The position numbers and the translations under genes are program-made. The notes below the pieces were generated by a model that had not been told where the DNA came from, did no database searches, and worked only from the letters and a program-made list of their open reading frames with translations. Positions 1-9,070 of a stretch of DNA of 64,000 bases are shown piece by piece; the stretch's first letter is position 1; every line of letters starts with the position of its first letter. The DNA lies in contig PABI01000080.1 in NCBI GenBank assembly GCA_002699125.1, positions 1 through 64,000 on the forward strand, in the 5' to 3' direction. The DNA is from Anaerolineaceae bacterium. GTDB taxonomy: Bacteria > Chloroflexota > Anaerolineae > Promineifilales > Promineifilaceae.

Positions 1-63
1 CTGCCAAAGAAACGGGGGCGGCCTTCTAAAGAGCTTTTACAGTTGATTGAGCGTTGGTGTTAG
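1..63 (+). CDS. C-terminal end of an unknown protein (5' part outside the window)
   Basis: The first bases read in frame as LPKKRGRPSKELLQLIERWC and stop at TAG (61-63). Only about 20 residues are visible. The basic KKRGRPSK stretch resembles an AT-hook-like or nuclear-acid-contacting tail, but this is too little to assign a family. The frame could also be fortuitous. Confidence 0.4.
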   Translation: MPKKRGRPSKELLQLIERWC

Positions 64-151
64 GCCACTACGATTAAGTGTGGTTTCACCGTGAGGCTAA
101 GGATCAAAGATTTCGCAGATTTAAAAGATTTGTTGTTTAAGGAGGACCTTG

Positions 152-463
152 ATGATTACTATTGTCGGAGTTCATGAAATCGATGCAGCTGAGCCCTGTT
201 TTTTGCTTGAAGTGAGTTTCGATAAAGTACCCGAAGGGAATTATTGGGATGAAGTAACCCAAGAAATCCCCAATCAGCCCAGAAGTAATTGGCAGGTTCC
301 TTATGATGAACGGCCGTTGAATGATTCAGAAACTAGCTGGGCTTTTTTCTTTCACTACCTTGACCTCAAAAAGCCATTGCTTACACCAGATGGATCTATT
401 GTTCTCCCAAGCCCATCGCCACGCCCAGAATATTTGCAAGGTGTGAAATATGAGGAACCCTAA
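152..463 (+). CDS. Small protein of unknown function (103 aa)
   Basis: I do not recognise this protein. An AGGAGG ribosome binding site ends at 145, six bases before the ATG at 152, so this ATG is preferred over the in-frame TTG at 149. The product is acidic, has no membrane segment or signal peptide, and carries a short Pro-rich end (PSPSPRPEYL). It contains one ACGGCCGT octamer (near 310), like the resident genes of the window. It stands alone between a partial gene and the first large membrane protein. Confidence 0.6.
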   Translation: MITIVGVHEIDAAEPCFLLEVSFDKVPEGNYWDEVTQEIPNQPRSNWQVPYDERPLNDSETSWAFFFHYLDLKKPLLTPDGSIVLPSPSPRPEYLQGVKYEEP

Positions 464-493
464 TAACAGCAGTGCCAATGTGAAGAAGCATTG

Positions 494-548
494 CTGGACG
501 CAACTTGCAACTTGCCACTTGCCACCAATTACTCACTTACCCACTTAC
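494..548. repeat. Short quasi-periodic array (AACTTGCC / CACTTACC words)
   Basis: Upstream of the membrane protein gene the sequence is built of ~8-9 base words: CAACTTG, CAACTTGC, CACTTGCC, then ACTCACTTA, CCCACTTACC. It belongs to the same style of low-complexity word array seen at 29479-29573, 48920-48990 and 54870-54900. It could in principle be translated as an N-terminal extension, but the start at 551 makes it intergenic. Confidence 0.45.
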
Positions 549-550
549 CC

Positions 551-2011
551 ATGTTAACCACCCGACACCTCTTCACGATCCTCCTGGCAATTGCCCTATT
601 TGTCATGTCCGTGCGGGAGACGCTGGACCCGGACATGTGGTGGCATCTGCGCACCGGCGAAGCGATCTGGCAGATGGGGGCGATTCCCCAGTTTGATCTG
701 TTTAGCTATACCGTGCCGCAAAACGTATGGATTGTGCAGCAGTGGCTGACCGATTTAGGCATGTGGCTGGTGTATGAATGGGCTGGTCTGGCCGGGTTGA
801 GCCTGCTGTTTGCCGGGGTGGTGGCAGTGACCTTCATGCTGGTGTATGCGCGCTGTGCCGGACGGCCGTATCTGGCAGCCTTTGTCACCCTCATCGCCTA
901 CCTCACCGCTGCCCTGCCGCTGGGCGTGCGCCCGCAGATGATCAACATTTTGTTTTTGGCGCTGTTTGTTTACATCGTGGAAGGGGTGCGGTTGGCTGGT
1001 TGGCGATCCAGAGCATTGTGGCTGCTGCCGCTGATTACGGCCGTCTGGGCCAATATGCACTCTGGTTACCTAACCGGCGTCGCCCTATTGGGTGCCTACA
1101 CTGTTGGCGAAATCATCCAGCGCCGTTTTGCCAAGCCCGATGAAACAACGCTGTCCTGGCTTCACATCCGTCAGTTGGCTGTGGTCACGGTCGTTTCCCT
1201 GCTGGCGGCGTTGATAAACCCGCGCGGTGTAGACCTTGTGCTTTTTCCGCTGGGCACACTGGGCAGCAGCGCCATCCAGAGCAACATCGTCGAGTGGTAC
1301 TCGCCCGATTTTCACCTGGTGTATTTTTGGTTTTTTGGCGGGATGATGGCCCTGGGCGTCGTGAGCATGGTTTACTCCCGCCGGCCCGTCACCTGGACCG
1401 ATTTGCTGCTGTTTGGCGGACCGGCGGCGGGCGGCCTGCTCTCAGCGCGGCACATTCCGCTTTTTGCCGTGGCCGCTGCACCAATCATTGCCCGGCATCT
1501 GCTCAGCAGCCTGAGCCAGACGCGATTTTATCCATTGGCCAGCGGTAGCTCGCCACAAACGGCTCCATCCCGCTTTTTGCAGATTCTCAATGGCGTGGTG
1601 CTTTTATTGATGCTGCTGGTGGGTGCAGTCTGGCTGCAAACGCGGCTGGCAGGCAATGAGGCCGCGCTGGAGCGCACCTTTCCCGTAGCGGCGGTGGATT
1701 TTATTGAGGAAGCAGGGTTAGCAGAGAAGCGTATCTACAACACCTACGAATGGGGCGGTTACCTGATCTGGCGGCGGATTCCCGTGTTTATCGACGGCCG
1801 TACCGAACTCTACGGCGATGATTTTTTCCAATACTATCTGCAAACCATCCGCGTGGATGAAAATTGGCAGCAGCCCCTGGATGAAATGGACGTTGATCTG
1901 GTGCTGCTGCGCCGCAGCTCTGCCCTGGCTACCGTCCTGCAAGTCAGTTCAGATTGGCAGGAAGTGTACAATGATGACCTCGCCCGCGTGTTTGTTCGAA
2001 ATGATGAGTAG
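551..2011 (+). CDS. Polytopic membrane protein, GT-C-like (486 aa)
   Basis: The ATG at 551 is chosen because it starts directly before the first hydrophobic helix; an upstream in-frame TTG would translate the word-array repeat. After the first helix comes DPDMWWHLRTGE (residues 26-37), an acidic/aromatic loop typical of a family of uncharacterised bacterial membrane proteins related to lipid-linked-sugar glycosyltransferases. About ten further hydrophobic segments follow, then a soluble C-terminal part with NTYEWGGYLIW and VFIDGRTELYG. Likely role, by inference, is transfer of sugar from a polyprenyl-phosphate donor outside the membrane. It is the first of four similar large membrane proteins in a row, separated from the next by a hairpin repeat. 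Confidence 0.72.
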   Translation: MLTTRHLFTILLAIALFVMSVRETLDPDMWWHLRTGEAIWQMGAIPQFDLFSYTVPQNVWIVQQWLTDLGMWLVYEWAGLAGLSLLFAGVVAVTFMLVYARCAGRPYLAAFVTLIAYLTAALPLGVRPQMINILFLALFVYIVEGVRLAGWRSRALWLLPLITAVWANMHSGYLTGVALLGAYTVGEIIQRRFAKPDETTLSWLHIRQLAVVTVVSLLAALINPRGVDLVLFPLGTLGSSAIQSNIVEWYSPDFHLVYFWFFGGMMALGVVSMVYSRRPVTWTDLLLFGGPAAGGLLSARHIPLFAVAAAPIIARHLLSSLSQTRFYPLASGSSPQTAPSRFLQILNGVVLLLMLLVGAVWLQTRLAGNEAALERTFPVAAVDFIEEAGLAEKRIYNTYEWGGYLIWRRIPVFIDGRTELYGDDFFQYYLQTIRVDENWQQPLDEMDVDLVLLRRSSALATVLQVSSDWQEVYNDDLARVFVRNDE

Positions 2012-2013
2012 AA

Positions 2014-2109
2014 TTTTGACGCAAAGAACGCAAAGATTTGAAGGGCGTAAAGAGAATTTTTTAATTGATGCCTTTGCTCCTTTTACCTCTTTGCGCCTTT
2101 GCGTCAAAA
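2014..2109. repeat. CGCAAAG-type hairpin repeat
   Basis: TTTTGACGCAAAG (2014-2026) is exactly inverted as CTTTGCGTCAAAA (2097-2109), with further partial pairing inside (GAACGCAAAG, GCGTAAAG against CTTTTACCTC, TTTGCGCC). It follows the stop of the upstream gene directly and may act as a terminator or mRNA-end hairpin. A relative lies at 54124-54195. Confidence 0.7.
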
Positions 2110-2124
2110 AATCGATCCGCTTGT

Positions 2125-3750
2125 ATGGCTACGAATTTATCCAAGCAACCGTCTAATTGGCGGCGTACGGATTGGCTGTGGCTGGCCCTGCTGGGGCTGC
2201 TGTTCCAGGCTATCTGGGCGGTGCAGATGCCCACGCCTACCTACATGGACGCCTACTACTACACCACCAACGGCCAGCGGCTGGCGGCGGGTGAAGGCTT
2301 CACCGAACTGGTCATCTGGCAATACCTGGACGATCCGGCGGGGCTGCCCACGCCCAGCCATAGTTACTGGATGCCGCTCACGTCCATTTTGGCAGCGGCG
2401 GGCTACAGCTTGGGCGATGGCTTTTGGGCAGCGCAGTTACCGTTTTGGCTGCTGGCGGGGCTGCTGCCGCTGCTGGCGTACTGGATCAGCCTGCAATTTT
2501 TCAGCGAACGATGGCAGGTGTGGACGGCCGTGCTGCTCACGATGTCCGGCGGTTTTTATACGCGCTTCCTCAACCAGCCTTCGACTTTTGTGCCCTTTGC
2601 CTGGGCCGGTGGGCTTTGCCTGCTCTTTTTAGCCTTCACCCAGCAGCGACCAACCAAAAAATACTGGTTCCTGGCAGGTCTCACCGCCGGTTTGGCCCAC
2701 CTGACGCGGGCGGATGGGGCGCTGCTTTTAGTCGTCGGGGGTCTCGTTTGGTTCCACAATCTTTTTTTACCGCGGAGAGCGCAGAGAGCACGGAGGGAAG
2801 AAAGAAAAATCTCAGCGTTCCTTCGACGGCGCTCAGGACAAGCCTCCGTGCTCTCTGCGGTTAATTTAATTTTGGGCTATTTACTCATCATGACCCCCTG
2901 GTTTATCCGCAACTGGCGCATTTGGGGACGGCCGTTGCCCATCAGCGGCACACAAACCATGTTTTTGACTACGTATGATGATTTGTTTGCCTACGGCCGT
3001 TCCTTTGACCTGGCGCATTTGTTGGAGTGGGGCTGGGGTAATATTTTGCAGTCGAAGCTGGATGGGCTGCTGCTGGCTGGCGGCACGTTTGTTGCCGTCT
3101 GCGGCGTGGTCTTTTTGACGCCGCTGCTTGTGTGGGGCTGGCTGAAATGGTGGCGAGATGAAGGGAAGCGGCCGTATCTTCGCCCTATAACATGGTATGC
3201 CTTGCTGCTGTTTATCAGCATGAGTCTTATTTTTACGTTTCCCGGCGGGCGAGGCGGCCTGCTGCACTCCTCCGTGGCGTTGTGGCCCTGGTTGATGGTG
3301 TTGGCGACTGCCGGATTAGTATATGCGGTAGAGTGGATAGCAACCAGGCTGCCCCATTGGGAACCACAAAAGGCGAAGCCCCGTTTTGCCATGTTGTTTA
3401 TTGCGGTCGCTTTTGTCATCAGCGCCGCCCTGTTTTATGCCCGAGCCGATAGTGAATTGGAAGCTGAGGTTTATGTGGAAGTGGGCGAGATGCTGCCGGA
3501 AACGGCCGTTGTCATGGCCGGCAATGCACCCGGCGTTCATTACCATACAAGCTTGCCCGCGCTCAGCATTCCCAACGAGCCGATTCCCGTCCTGCAGGAG
3601 GCGGCAACCAGGTACGGTGTTACCCACCTGCTGCTGGATGCCGATCATCCGCTGCCGCTGGCGGATTTGTATGCGCAGCAGGCCGACCAGCCCGGCTTTG
3701 TGCTGTTGTTTGTCCGCGACGGGTATCAACTTTACGAGTTGGTGCCATGA
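2125..3750 (+). CDS. Polytopic membrane protein, GT-C / ArnT-like glycosyltransferase (541 aa)
   Basis: The ATG at 2125 lies just past the hairpin repeat; a start at 2065 would translate the repeat. After the first helix there is YMDAYYYTTNGQRLAAGEGF (D42), the acidic first external loop of GT-C enzymes. About ten helices follow and a short soluble C-terminus ends in FVRDGYQLYELVP. Residues about 215-247 are highly basic and encoded by a palindromic dispersed repeat inserted in frame between two helices. The stop overlaps the next ATG (ATGA at 3747-3750), so translation of the two is probably coupled. The donor and acceptor sugars cannot be told. Confidence 0.75.
   Translation: MATNLSKQPSNWRRTDWLWLALLGLLFQAIWAVQMPTPTYMDAYYYTTNGQRLAAGEGFTELVIWQYLDDPAGLPTPSHSYWMPLTSILAAAGYSLGDGFWAAQLPFWLLAGLLPLLAYWISLQFFSERWQVWTAVLLTMSGGFYTRFLNQPSTFVPFAWAGGLCLLFLAFTQQRPTKKYWFLAGLTAGLAHLTRADGALLLVVGGLVWFHNLFLPRRAQRARREERKISAFLRRRSGQASVLSAVNLILGYLLIMTPWFIRNWRIWGRPLPISGTQTMFLTTYDDLFAYGRSFDLAHLLEWGWGNILQSKLDGLLLAGGTFVAVCGVVFLTPLLVWGWLKWWRDEGKRPYLRPITWYALLLFISMSLIFTFPGGRGGLLHSSVALWPWLMVLATAGLVYAVEWIATRLPHWEPQKAKPRFAMLFIAVAFVISAALFYARADSELEAEVYVEVGEMLPETAVVMAGNAPGVHYHTSLPALSIPNEPIPVLQEAATRYGVTHLLLDADHPLPLADLYAQQADQPGFVLLFVRDGYQLYELVP
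2769..2864. repeat. Palindromic dispersed repeat inserted in frame inside a membrane protein gene
   Basis: CAGAGAGCACGGAGG (2782-2796) is perfectly inverted as CCTCCGTGCTCTCTG (2843-2857), flanked by ACCGC.../...GCGGT. Between the arms is CCTTCGACGGCGCTCAGG plus ACAAGCC, a second dispersed word that also occurs inside hypF (about 48515-48540). The element is translated through without a stop and adds about 33 mostly Arg-rich residues to the host protein. Confidence 0.75.
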
Positions 3751-5294
3751 GTTTACGACTGGATAGACGGCGGCTCTGGCTTCTTGGCGTATTTCTTATC
3801 GCAATTTTACTGCGCCTGCCGGCGCTGGAGATGCCCATCGACAACGACGGCGGAGCGCGTGCTTACCATGCCCGACTCATTTTGGCCGGCGAGCCGCTGT
3901 ACGGCAGCCATCACACCGGCCATCACCTCCCGGCCATCTATTACACCTATGCCGCAGCGATGGCCCTCTTTGGCGATAGGGCCTGGGCGATCCAATTCTT
4001 TCTACTGCTGTGGACGCTGCCCACGGTCTACTTTTTGTATCGCCTGGCTTATGAATTGACGGAGGATTGGGCAACGGCCGTTCTCGCCGCCCTTTTTTAT
4101 GCCATTTTAAGCGCCCATTTGCAGTTGTGGGGGCAAACGGCCGAAACGGAGCTGTTTGCCAACTTTTTTAGGATTACGGCCGTGTGGCTGCTGGTGGTAC
4201 TGCTCAAACGGCAAAAACCAGCCTGGCAGTTTATCGGCGTTGGGCTGCTGGCCGCGGGTGCCTTTCTATACAAAGCAGTTTATCTTTCGCCAGTTGCTTT
4301 GTGTTCTGTAGCATTGCTGCTAGTCTGGTGGCAAACGCGGCGGCAGCCACAGGCCGGCCGGCTGTTTTGGCAGCGAGCGGTGTGGAGCGGGTCTGGCTTT
4401 TTGTTGGGGATTGCGGCCGTTGCTGCCTATTTTTCTGCCCTGGGTCTGCTGCCTCGTTTGTGGCAGGTTTTTACGCTGGTGCAGGCGTATGGTGACCGTT
4501 CTTCGGGCTTAAATGAAGAGATGGTAACGGGCGCTGTCCGCGTTTTGCTTTATCCGCTGCTACCGCTGTGGGGGTTGGCAGTAAACAACGCGATCCTATT
4601 ATTGTTTAGTTTGGCTGGCTTTTTGCTCTTACTTCTGAAACGGCCGTGGCGCAACGGTCTGCTTTTTTTGCTGCCGATCTGGTATCTGCTTTCCTTTGTG
4701 GAGGCAGGGTTAAAGCTGGAGCTGTTTGCTCATTACTATTTGCTGATTGTTCCGGCACTCTCGCTCCTGGCGGCCTGGTTTTTGCGGAAGCTGTATAAAG
4801 ATTTAAAAGCAGCCGGCAAAGGGCAGCTAGGACCGACTGTATTTGCCGGATTATTATTCATCGCCGTAGTGGTCAGCGTCTTGGAAAACGGTTCGTATCA
4901 CCTCCTATACCTTCGCTATTTGCACGGCGAGGTGAGCCGGGCACAATTTATCGAAGAGGGCTGGCCGGCCTTTGGTGAGCGTCTGATCCGTGCGACGGAT
5001 TTGGCTGATTATGTTGTGCGGCGAACCGAACTAACAGATCGCATTTATTACTGGTCGCAGGATGTACAGCTTTACTATCTAGCCAAACGGCAAAGCCCGG
5101 TTGACATCATCTGGCCGTATGATTTGGAGGTCACGCAAAATCTGGAGACGCTTTTTGCACCAGAAACGCGCCTCATAATCATTGACCAGCGGCGGGAACC
5201 CGCACCACCAGACTGGTTCGCGGCGAAACTAGCGACTAACTATGAACTGATGGCGCAGTTTGATGAGCAGCTTGTCTACATACGAGCGGAGTAG
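3747..5294 (+). CDS. GT39/ArnT-like membrane glycosyltransferase (515 aa)
   Basis: The start ATG overlaps the previous stop by four bases. The N-terminal helix is followed by EMPIDNDGGARAYHARLI (D32, D34), the acidic loop typical of dolichyl-phosphate-mannose type (PMT/ArnT) glycosyltransferases, and then GHHLPAIYYTYAAAMALFGD, a conserved second loop element. Roughly ten membrane helices precede a soluble tail with YYWSQDVQLYYLAKRQSP. The family moves sugars from polyprenyl phosphate to proteins or lipids on the outer face of the membrane. It sits in a tight run with the genes at 2125 and 5298 and is almost surely cotranscribed with them. Confidence 0.78.
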   Translation: MSLRLDRRRLWLLGVFLIAILLRLPALEMPIDNDGGARAYHARLILAGEPLYGSHHTGHHLPAIYYTYAAAMALFGDRAWAIQFFLLLWTLPTVYFLYRLAYELTEDWATAVLAALFYAILSAHLQLWGQTAETELFANFFRITAVWLLVVLLKRQKPAWQFIGVGLLAAGAFLYKAVYLSPVALCSVALLLVWWQTRRQPQAGRLFWQRAVWSGSGFLLGIAAVAAYFSALGLLPRLWQVFTLVQAYGDRSSGLNEEMVTGAVRVLLYPLLPLWGLAVNNAILLLFSLAGFLLLLLKRPWRNGLLFLLPIWYLLSFVEAGLKLELFAHYYLLIVPALSLLAAWFLRKLYKDLKAAGKGQLGPTVFAGLLFIAVVVSVLENGSYHLLYLRYLHGEVSRAQFIEEGWPAFGERLIRATDLADYVVRRTELTDRIYYWSQDVQLYYLAKRQSPVDIIWPYDLEVTQNLETLFAPETRLIIIDQRREPAPPDWFAAKLATNYELMAQFDEQLVYIRAE

Positions 5295-5297
5295 GGT

Positions 5298-6839
5298 ATG
5301 AATTTGTTACGCAATCGACGACTTTGGGTGGTTCTGGCAGCGGGCATTGGTCTGGCGCTCTTTTTAGGTATGGCGGCGCGTAATGGGCTGGGCTTTCCGC
5401 TGGATGATGCCTGGATTCACCAGACGTATGCGCGGAATCTGGCGCGGAACGGCCGTCTTGAATTCACTCCCGGCGTCAGCAGTGCCGGCTCAACGGCTCC
5501 GCTCTGGACGTTGCTGCTGGCTTTAGGCTACCTCCTGGGCCTGCCCTATTTATTCTGGGCATATTTGCTGGGCGGCGTCTGCCTGGTTTGGCTGGGCTGG
5601 AGCGGTATGCGGTTATGGCGCGCGCTGTGGCCCACGCAGGCAAATCGAGATTGGCTGGCAGGGATTGTACTGGTGCTTACCTGGCCGCTGCTTTGGGCAG
5701 CCACTAGTGGCATGGAGACGCTCTTTTTTGCGGCAATGGGCTTACAGCTTGCCGCCTGGTATGCGGAGTTGGCCACAAATGGCTCTGTTTCGTGGCAACA
5801 TGTAGCGCGGCTGGGCTTTTTTTCTGGATTGCTTATCCTCATTCGGCCTGACGGGTTGGGTTTGCTGCTGCTTATTGCGGCGGGTTTGCTCTTATTGCCT
5901 GTATCCGCGGCTGAACGATTGCGAAGAGGTGGGTTGCTTGTGGGAACGGCCGTACTTCCCCTGCTCCCTTATTTTCTATTCAATTATTGGACCAGCGGCA
6001 CCATCTGGCCTAATACATTGTACGCCAAGCAAGTAGAGTATGCTGCCGCGTTGGCTCGGCCATTTGGGGGCAGACTGGCCCAACTTCTGTATTTGAGTTT
6101 AGGAGGTCCGGCCTCTGGCTGGCGCGGTATCAGCAGTCCACATTTATTACTGCTGCCGGGTTTAATTGTGGCTGCCTGGCAAGCTGTCCGGGCAGATTGG
6201 GCCCAGCGGCGGCTGCTATATTTGCTGCCGCTGCTGTGGGCGGGGGGACATGTTTTGCTCTATGCCTGGCGTTTGCCGGTGACGTTCCAACACGGTCGTT
6301 ACCTTATGCCAATCATGCCTGTTTGGGTAATTTATGGTCTGGCCGGGTGGGTCCTAGTACTGTTATATAATTCGTCAGAAAGTACCCGTACCTTGTGGCT
6401 AGGACAACAGGTAGCGCGCCTGTCTTTTACCATCATTATGCTGTTTTTCCTGTTGCAAGGGGCTTTAGCTTTTGCTACAGATGTCGCCATTGTTGAAGGG
6501 GAAATGGTCACCGTGGCGGGGTGGTTGGCAATCCACACCCCGCCCGATGCCCTCATTGCTTCACATGATATTGGTGCAATTGGGTATTTTGCGGAACGGC
6601 CGTTGCTGGATCTGGCCGGTCTTGTTTCACCAGAAGTTATCCCGTTGCTCAACGATGAAGTTGCTATGGCAAATTATATCTTAGACAGCGAAGCACAATA
6701 TCTGGTAACGGCACCTGGTTGGCCTTATACTCAAATTGTAAATCATCCATCTACTTTGCTGCGCTTTACCACTGATTTTGCAATTACAAGGGAGCAGGGG
6801 TTGAATAATATGACAGTTTATCAACTATTGGTACCGTAG
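5298..6839 (+). CDS. Polytopic membrane protein, GT-C-like (513 aa)
   Basis: It begins three bases after the previous stop. The first external loop reads GFPLDDAWIHQTYARNLA (D36, D37), followed by FTPGVSSAGSTAPLWTLLLA. This pattern is characteristic of a Chloroflexota/Actinobacteria group of uncharacterised GT-C proteins. About eleven helices are followed by a C-terminal soluble part with IASHDIGAIGYFAERPLLDL and DLAGLVSPEVI, conserved in such proteins. It is the last gene of the run; the following 185 bases carry no gene. Confidence 0.75.
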   Translation: MNLLRNRRLWVVLAAGIGLALFLGMAARNGLGFPLDDAWIHQTYARNLARNGRLEFTPGVSSAGSTAPLWTLLLALGYLLGLPYLFWAYLLGGVCLVWLGWSGMRLWRALWPTQANRDWLAGIVLVLTWPLLWAATSGMETLFFAAMGLQLAAWYAELATNGSVSWQHVARLGFFSGLLILIRPDGLGLLLLIAAGLLLLPVSAAERLRRGGLLVGTAVLPLLPYFLFNYWTSGTIWPNTLYAKQVEYAAALARPFGGRLAQLLYLSLGGPASGWRGISSPHLLLLPGLIVAAWQAVRADWAQRRLLYLLPLLWAGGHVLLYAWRLPVTFQHGRYLMPIMPVWVIYGLAGWVLVLLYNSSESTRTLWLGQQVARLSFTIIMLFFLLQGALAFATDVAIVEGEMVTVAGWLAIHTPPDALIASHDIGAIGYFAERPLLDLAGLVSPEVIPLLNDEVAMANYILDSEAQYLVTAPGWPYTQIVNHPSTLLRFTTDFAITREQGLNNMTVYQLLVP

Positions 6840-7024
6840 TCCTGGTACCGATTCGCTTAAAACCTGTTATACTGAATTTACTCCTGTATTTTTCAGCAAA
6901 CATCCACTTTTCATCTAGCTATCATTGCTCCATATTGTTTAATTTTATAGTTAATAAAGGTGCTTTGGGCACGTATATAGGACATTGTTCGCAGGTACAA
7001 AAATACAGAGCGAGGTAAAAAATT

Positions 7025-7717
7025 GTGACAGAACAAACCGAATTACTCATTGTTGATGACCATCCCGTTTTCCGCCAGGGCCTTCGTGACGTCCTGGAAA
7101 CCGATTCCCGCATGAAGGTCGTCGGTGAAGCCGCCGATGGTGAAGTTGCTATTGAAATGGCCTACGAGGTGAATCCAGAGGTTATACTGATGGACATCAA
7201 CCTGCCCACCATTAACGGGCTTCAGGTCACCCGCAAGATCAAGGCCCAGCTGCCTGATGTTAAGGTGATCATGATCACCGGCTATGATGACGCGGAGCAG
7301 GTTTTTCATGCCATTCGTGCCGGCGCTTCGGCTTATTGCCCCAAGGACATTACGCCTGAGGCATTGATCAACATCATTCACACCGTCCGTGAGGGCAACT
7401 ATTACGTCGAAGAAAAAACAATGACGTATGATGAGTTGATGAGCTGGGTAGAGCAGCGAATCGGCCGTTTCAGCGGTCCGCTGATTAGCGATTCTGAAGA
7501 TTTGTTTGTGCCGCTTTCACCGCGTGAAATGGAAATTTTGGAACACGTAACGCGGGGCTTGAGCAATAAAGAAATTGCGTATAAACTAGGGATCAGTCAT
7601 CAAACTGTTAAAAACCACATGACCGCCATTTTGCGCAAACTGCGCGTGGACGATCGCACGCAAGCGGCCGTTTATGCACTGCGACATGGCTGGGTTCGGT
7701 TAGAGGGCTCTCGCTAA
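7025..7717 (+). CDS. NarL/FixJ-type two-component response regulator (230 aa)
   Basis: The start is GTG at 7025. Residues 1-125 are a receiver domain with acidic pocket D11/D12, phosphoacceptor D57 (LMDINLP) and K at about 108. Residues about 165-225 are a LuxR-type helix-turn-helix (LSPREMEILEHVTRGLSNKE ... HQTVKNHMTAILRKL). It binds DNA once phosphorylated. The next gene, 26 bases downstream, is a HisKA_3 kinase, the usual partner type. The Tad pilus genes follow at 9 kb, so control of piliation is a reasonable but unproven guess. Confidence 0.93.
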   Translation: MTEQTELLIVDDHPVFRQGLRDVLETDSRMKVVGEAADGEVAIEMAYEVNPEVILMDINLPTINGLQVTRKIKAQLPDVKVIMITGYDDAEQVFHAIRAGASAYCPKDITPEALINIIHTVREGNYYVEEKTMTYDELMSWVEQRIGRFSGPLISDSEDLFVPLSPREMEILEHVTRGLSNKEIAYKLGISHQTVKNHMTAILRKLRVDDRTQAAVYALRHGWVRLEGSR

Positions 7718-7743
7718 CCCAACAATCCTAAGGAAAATATTTC

Positions 7744-8811
7744 ATGGTAGACACAGCCGGAATGGACAATGACTTTTCACTAGCATCTTTTTTGGAAGAA
7801 ACACACGAAGGTTACGAACAAACCCAAAGAGATCTTAAAGAGATTGACATTCTAATTAAGCAAAGTGCGGCTGAAGTGGAGCGTTTGGCCCAGCGTAACT
7901 CGCAGGTTACCGCCTATACGCGCCAGTTACAGACCAACTTTGAGACGCTGCCGAGTGAAGATATCAAAGAAGCTTACGAAGCAATGAATGATGTGCAGCA
8001 GCGTTTGTTTACCATGCGAGGCCAGTTAGAAAAGCTGCAAAGCGATCAGCGCAACTTGGAACGACTGGCCGAATTCCAAAGGAAAATGATTGAGTTGATG
8101 GATGGCTCAACCCCCTTGCCCGCAGCCGGCGGGCGACGTCGCGGTGTTGATCAACCAAATATTATTCGCGTTATTCAAACGGAAGAAGCGGTACGGCAAG
8201 GTTTGGTGCGTAAGATGCACGATAGTGTCGCTTCTTCCATTAGTAACTTTATTTTGCAGGCTGAGATTTGCCAGCGTTTCTTCGATGTAAACCCGGATCG
8301 GGCGCGAACTGAACTAAATGCGCTTAAAAGTTCCGCGGGTACTACCTTTAGCAACGTAAAAGATTTCATCTTCGACTTGCGCCCCATGATGTTGGACGAT
8401 CTGGGCGTTATTCCCACGTTGCGCCGCTATGCTGAATCGTTCCAGGAAAAAAATGGCGTTCCTGTTCCTATTACGGTAACAGGCGTTGAGCGCCGGTTAG
8501 AAAGCCATATCGAGGTCACCGTCTTCCGTAATGTGCAGGAACTGCTGCAAAATGCCATGAGCCATGCGCAGGCGACCCAAATACAAATACAGGTAGATAT
8601 GGGGCAAGAGCAGGTGACGGCCGTTGTCGAGGATAATGGCAGCGGTTTCAACGTAGATGATACGCTTAATGGAAACAATAAAACCATCGGTTTGTCAACA
8701 TTAAGAGAAAGAACTGAAATGCTCGGTGGCGAACTAAACATTCATAGCAGTATAGGCCAAGGCACCCGTGTAGAATTTTCAATTCCTATCGCTGATGAAG
8801 CCATTATCTAA
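7744..8811 (+). CDS. Soluble DegS-like sensor histidine kinase (355 aa)
   Basis: There is no membrane segment. Residues about 20-120 form a long Glu/Gln-rich coiled coil, as in the cytoplasmic kinase DegS. The HisKA_3 dimerisation/phosphotransfer part has H159 in RKMHDSVASSISNF; the usual HDxPxQ signature is altered to HDSVASS, which may change phosphatase activity. The ATPase domain shows N-box NVQELLQNAMSHAQA and G-box VVEDNGSGFN. It lies 26 bases after the response regulator with AAGGA before its ATG, so the two form one system. The signal it senses is unknown. Confidence 0.9.
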   Translation: MVDTAGMDNDFSLASFLEETHEGYEQTQRDLKEIDILIKQSAAEVERLAQRNSQVTAYTRQLQTNFETLPSEDIKEAYEAMNDVQQRLFTMRGQLEKLQSDQRNLERLAEFQRKMIELMDGSTPLPAAGGRRRGVDQPNIIRVIQTEEAVRQGLVRKMHDSVASSISNFILQAEICQRFFDVNPDRARTELNALKSSAGTTFSNVKDFIFDLRPMMLDDLGVIPTLRRYAESFQEKNGVPVPITVTGVERRLESHIEVTVFRNVQELLQNAMSHAQATQIQIQVDMGQEQVTAVVEDNGSGFNVDDTLNGNNKTIGLSTLRERTEMLGGELNIHSSIGQGTRVEFSIPIADEAII

Positions 8812-8842
8812 ATAAAAAATAAGAGCCCGCATCATTTCAAAC

Positions 8843-8872
8843 TTGACAGCGGAAAAGAATACTTGGTACCCT
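8843..8872 (+). promoter_or_regulatory. Possible sigma70-type promoter for the Flp pilin gene
   Basis: TTGACA (8843-8848) is followed after 18 bases by TACCCT, a weak -10. It lies about 200 bases upstream of the pilin, in a gene-free AT-rich stretch. The -35 is perfect, the -10 is poor, so this is only a candidate. Confidence 0.3.
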
Positions 8873-9070
8873 AAGTAATGCATACTGTAAGGTACTAGGA
8901 CTATCGTAATAGCAATTCGCCAGTAAATAAAACAAAGAAGCAAGCATCCAATCCAAATAAAGTACCACAATCCTATTGTGATAATTACTAGAAAAGATTA
9001 AGCTAACAAGCGTAAATTTGGAACGTAATTTGCGATTTGAATCTGTAAACTTTAAAGGAGGTTTGCACAG

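Noticed and set aside
2065-2124. Longer start (ATG 2065) for the GT-C gene
   Set aside because: This segment is the right arm of the CGCAAAG hairpin repeat; translation would begin within a repeat and before the normal first helix.
8779-8970. Minus-strand 63-residue hydrophobic frame downstream of the DegS-like kinase
   Set aside because: It overlaps the end of the kinase gene, has no ribosome site, and AT-rich non-coding DNA often gives such hydrophobic frames. No family resemblance.
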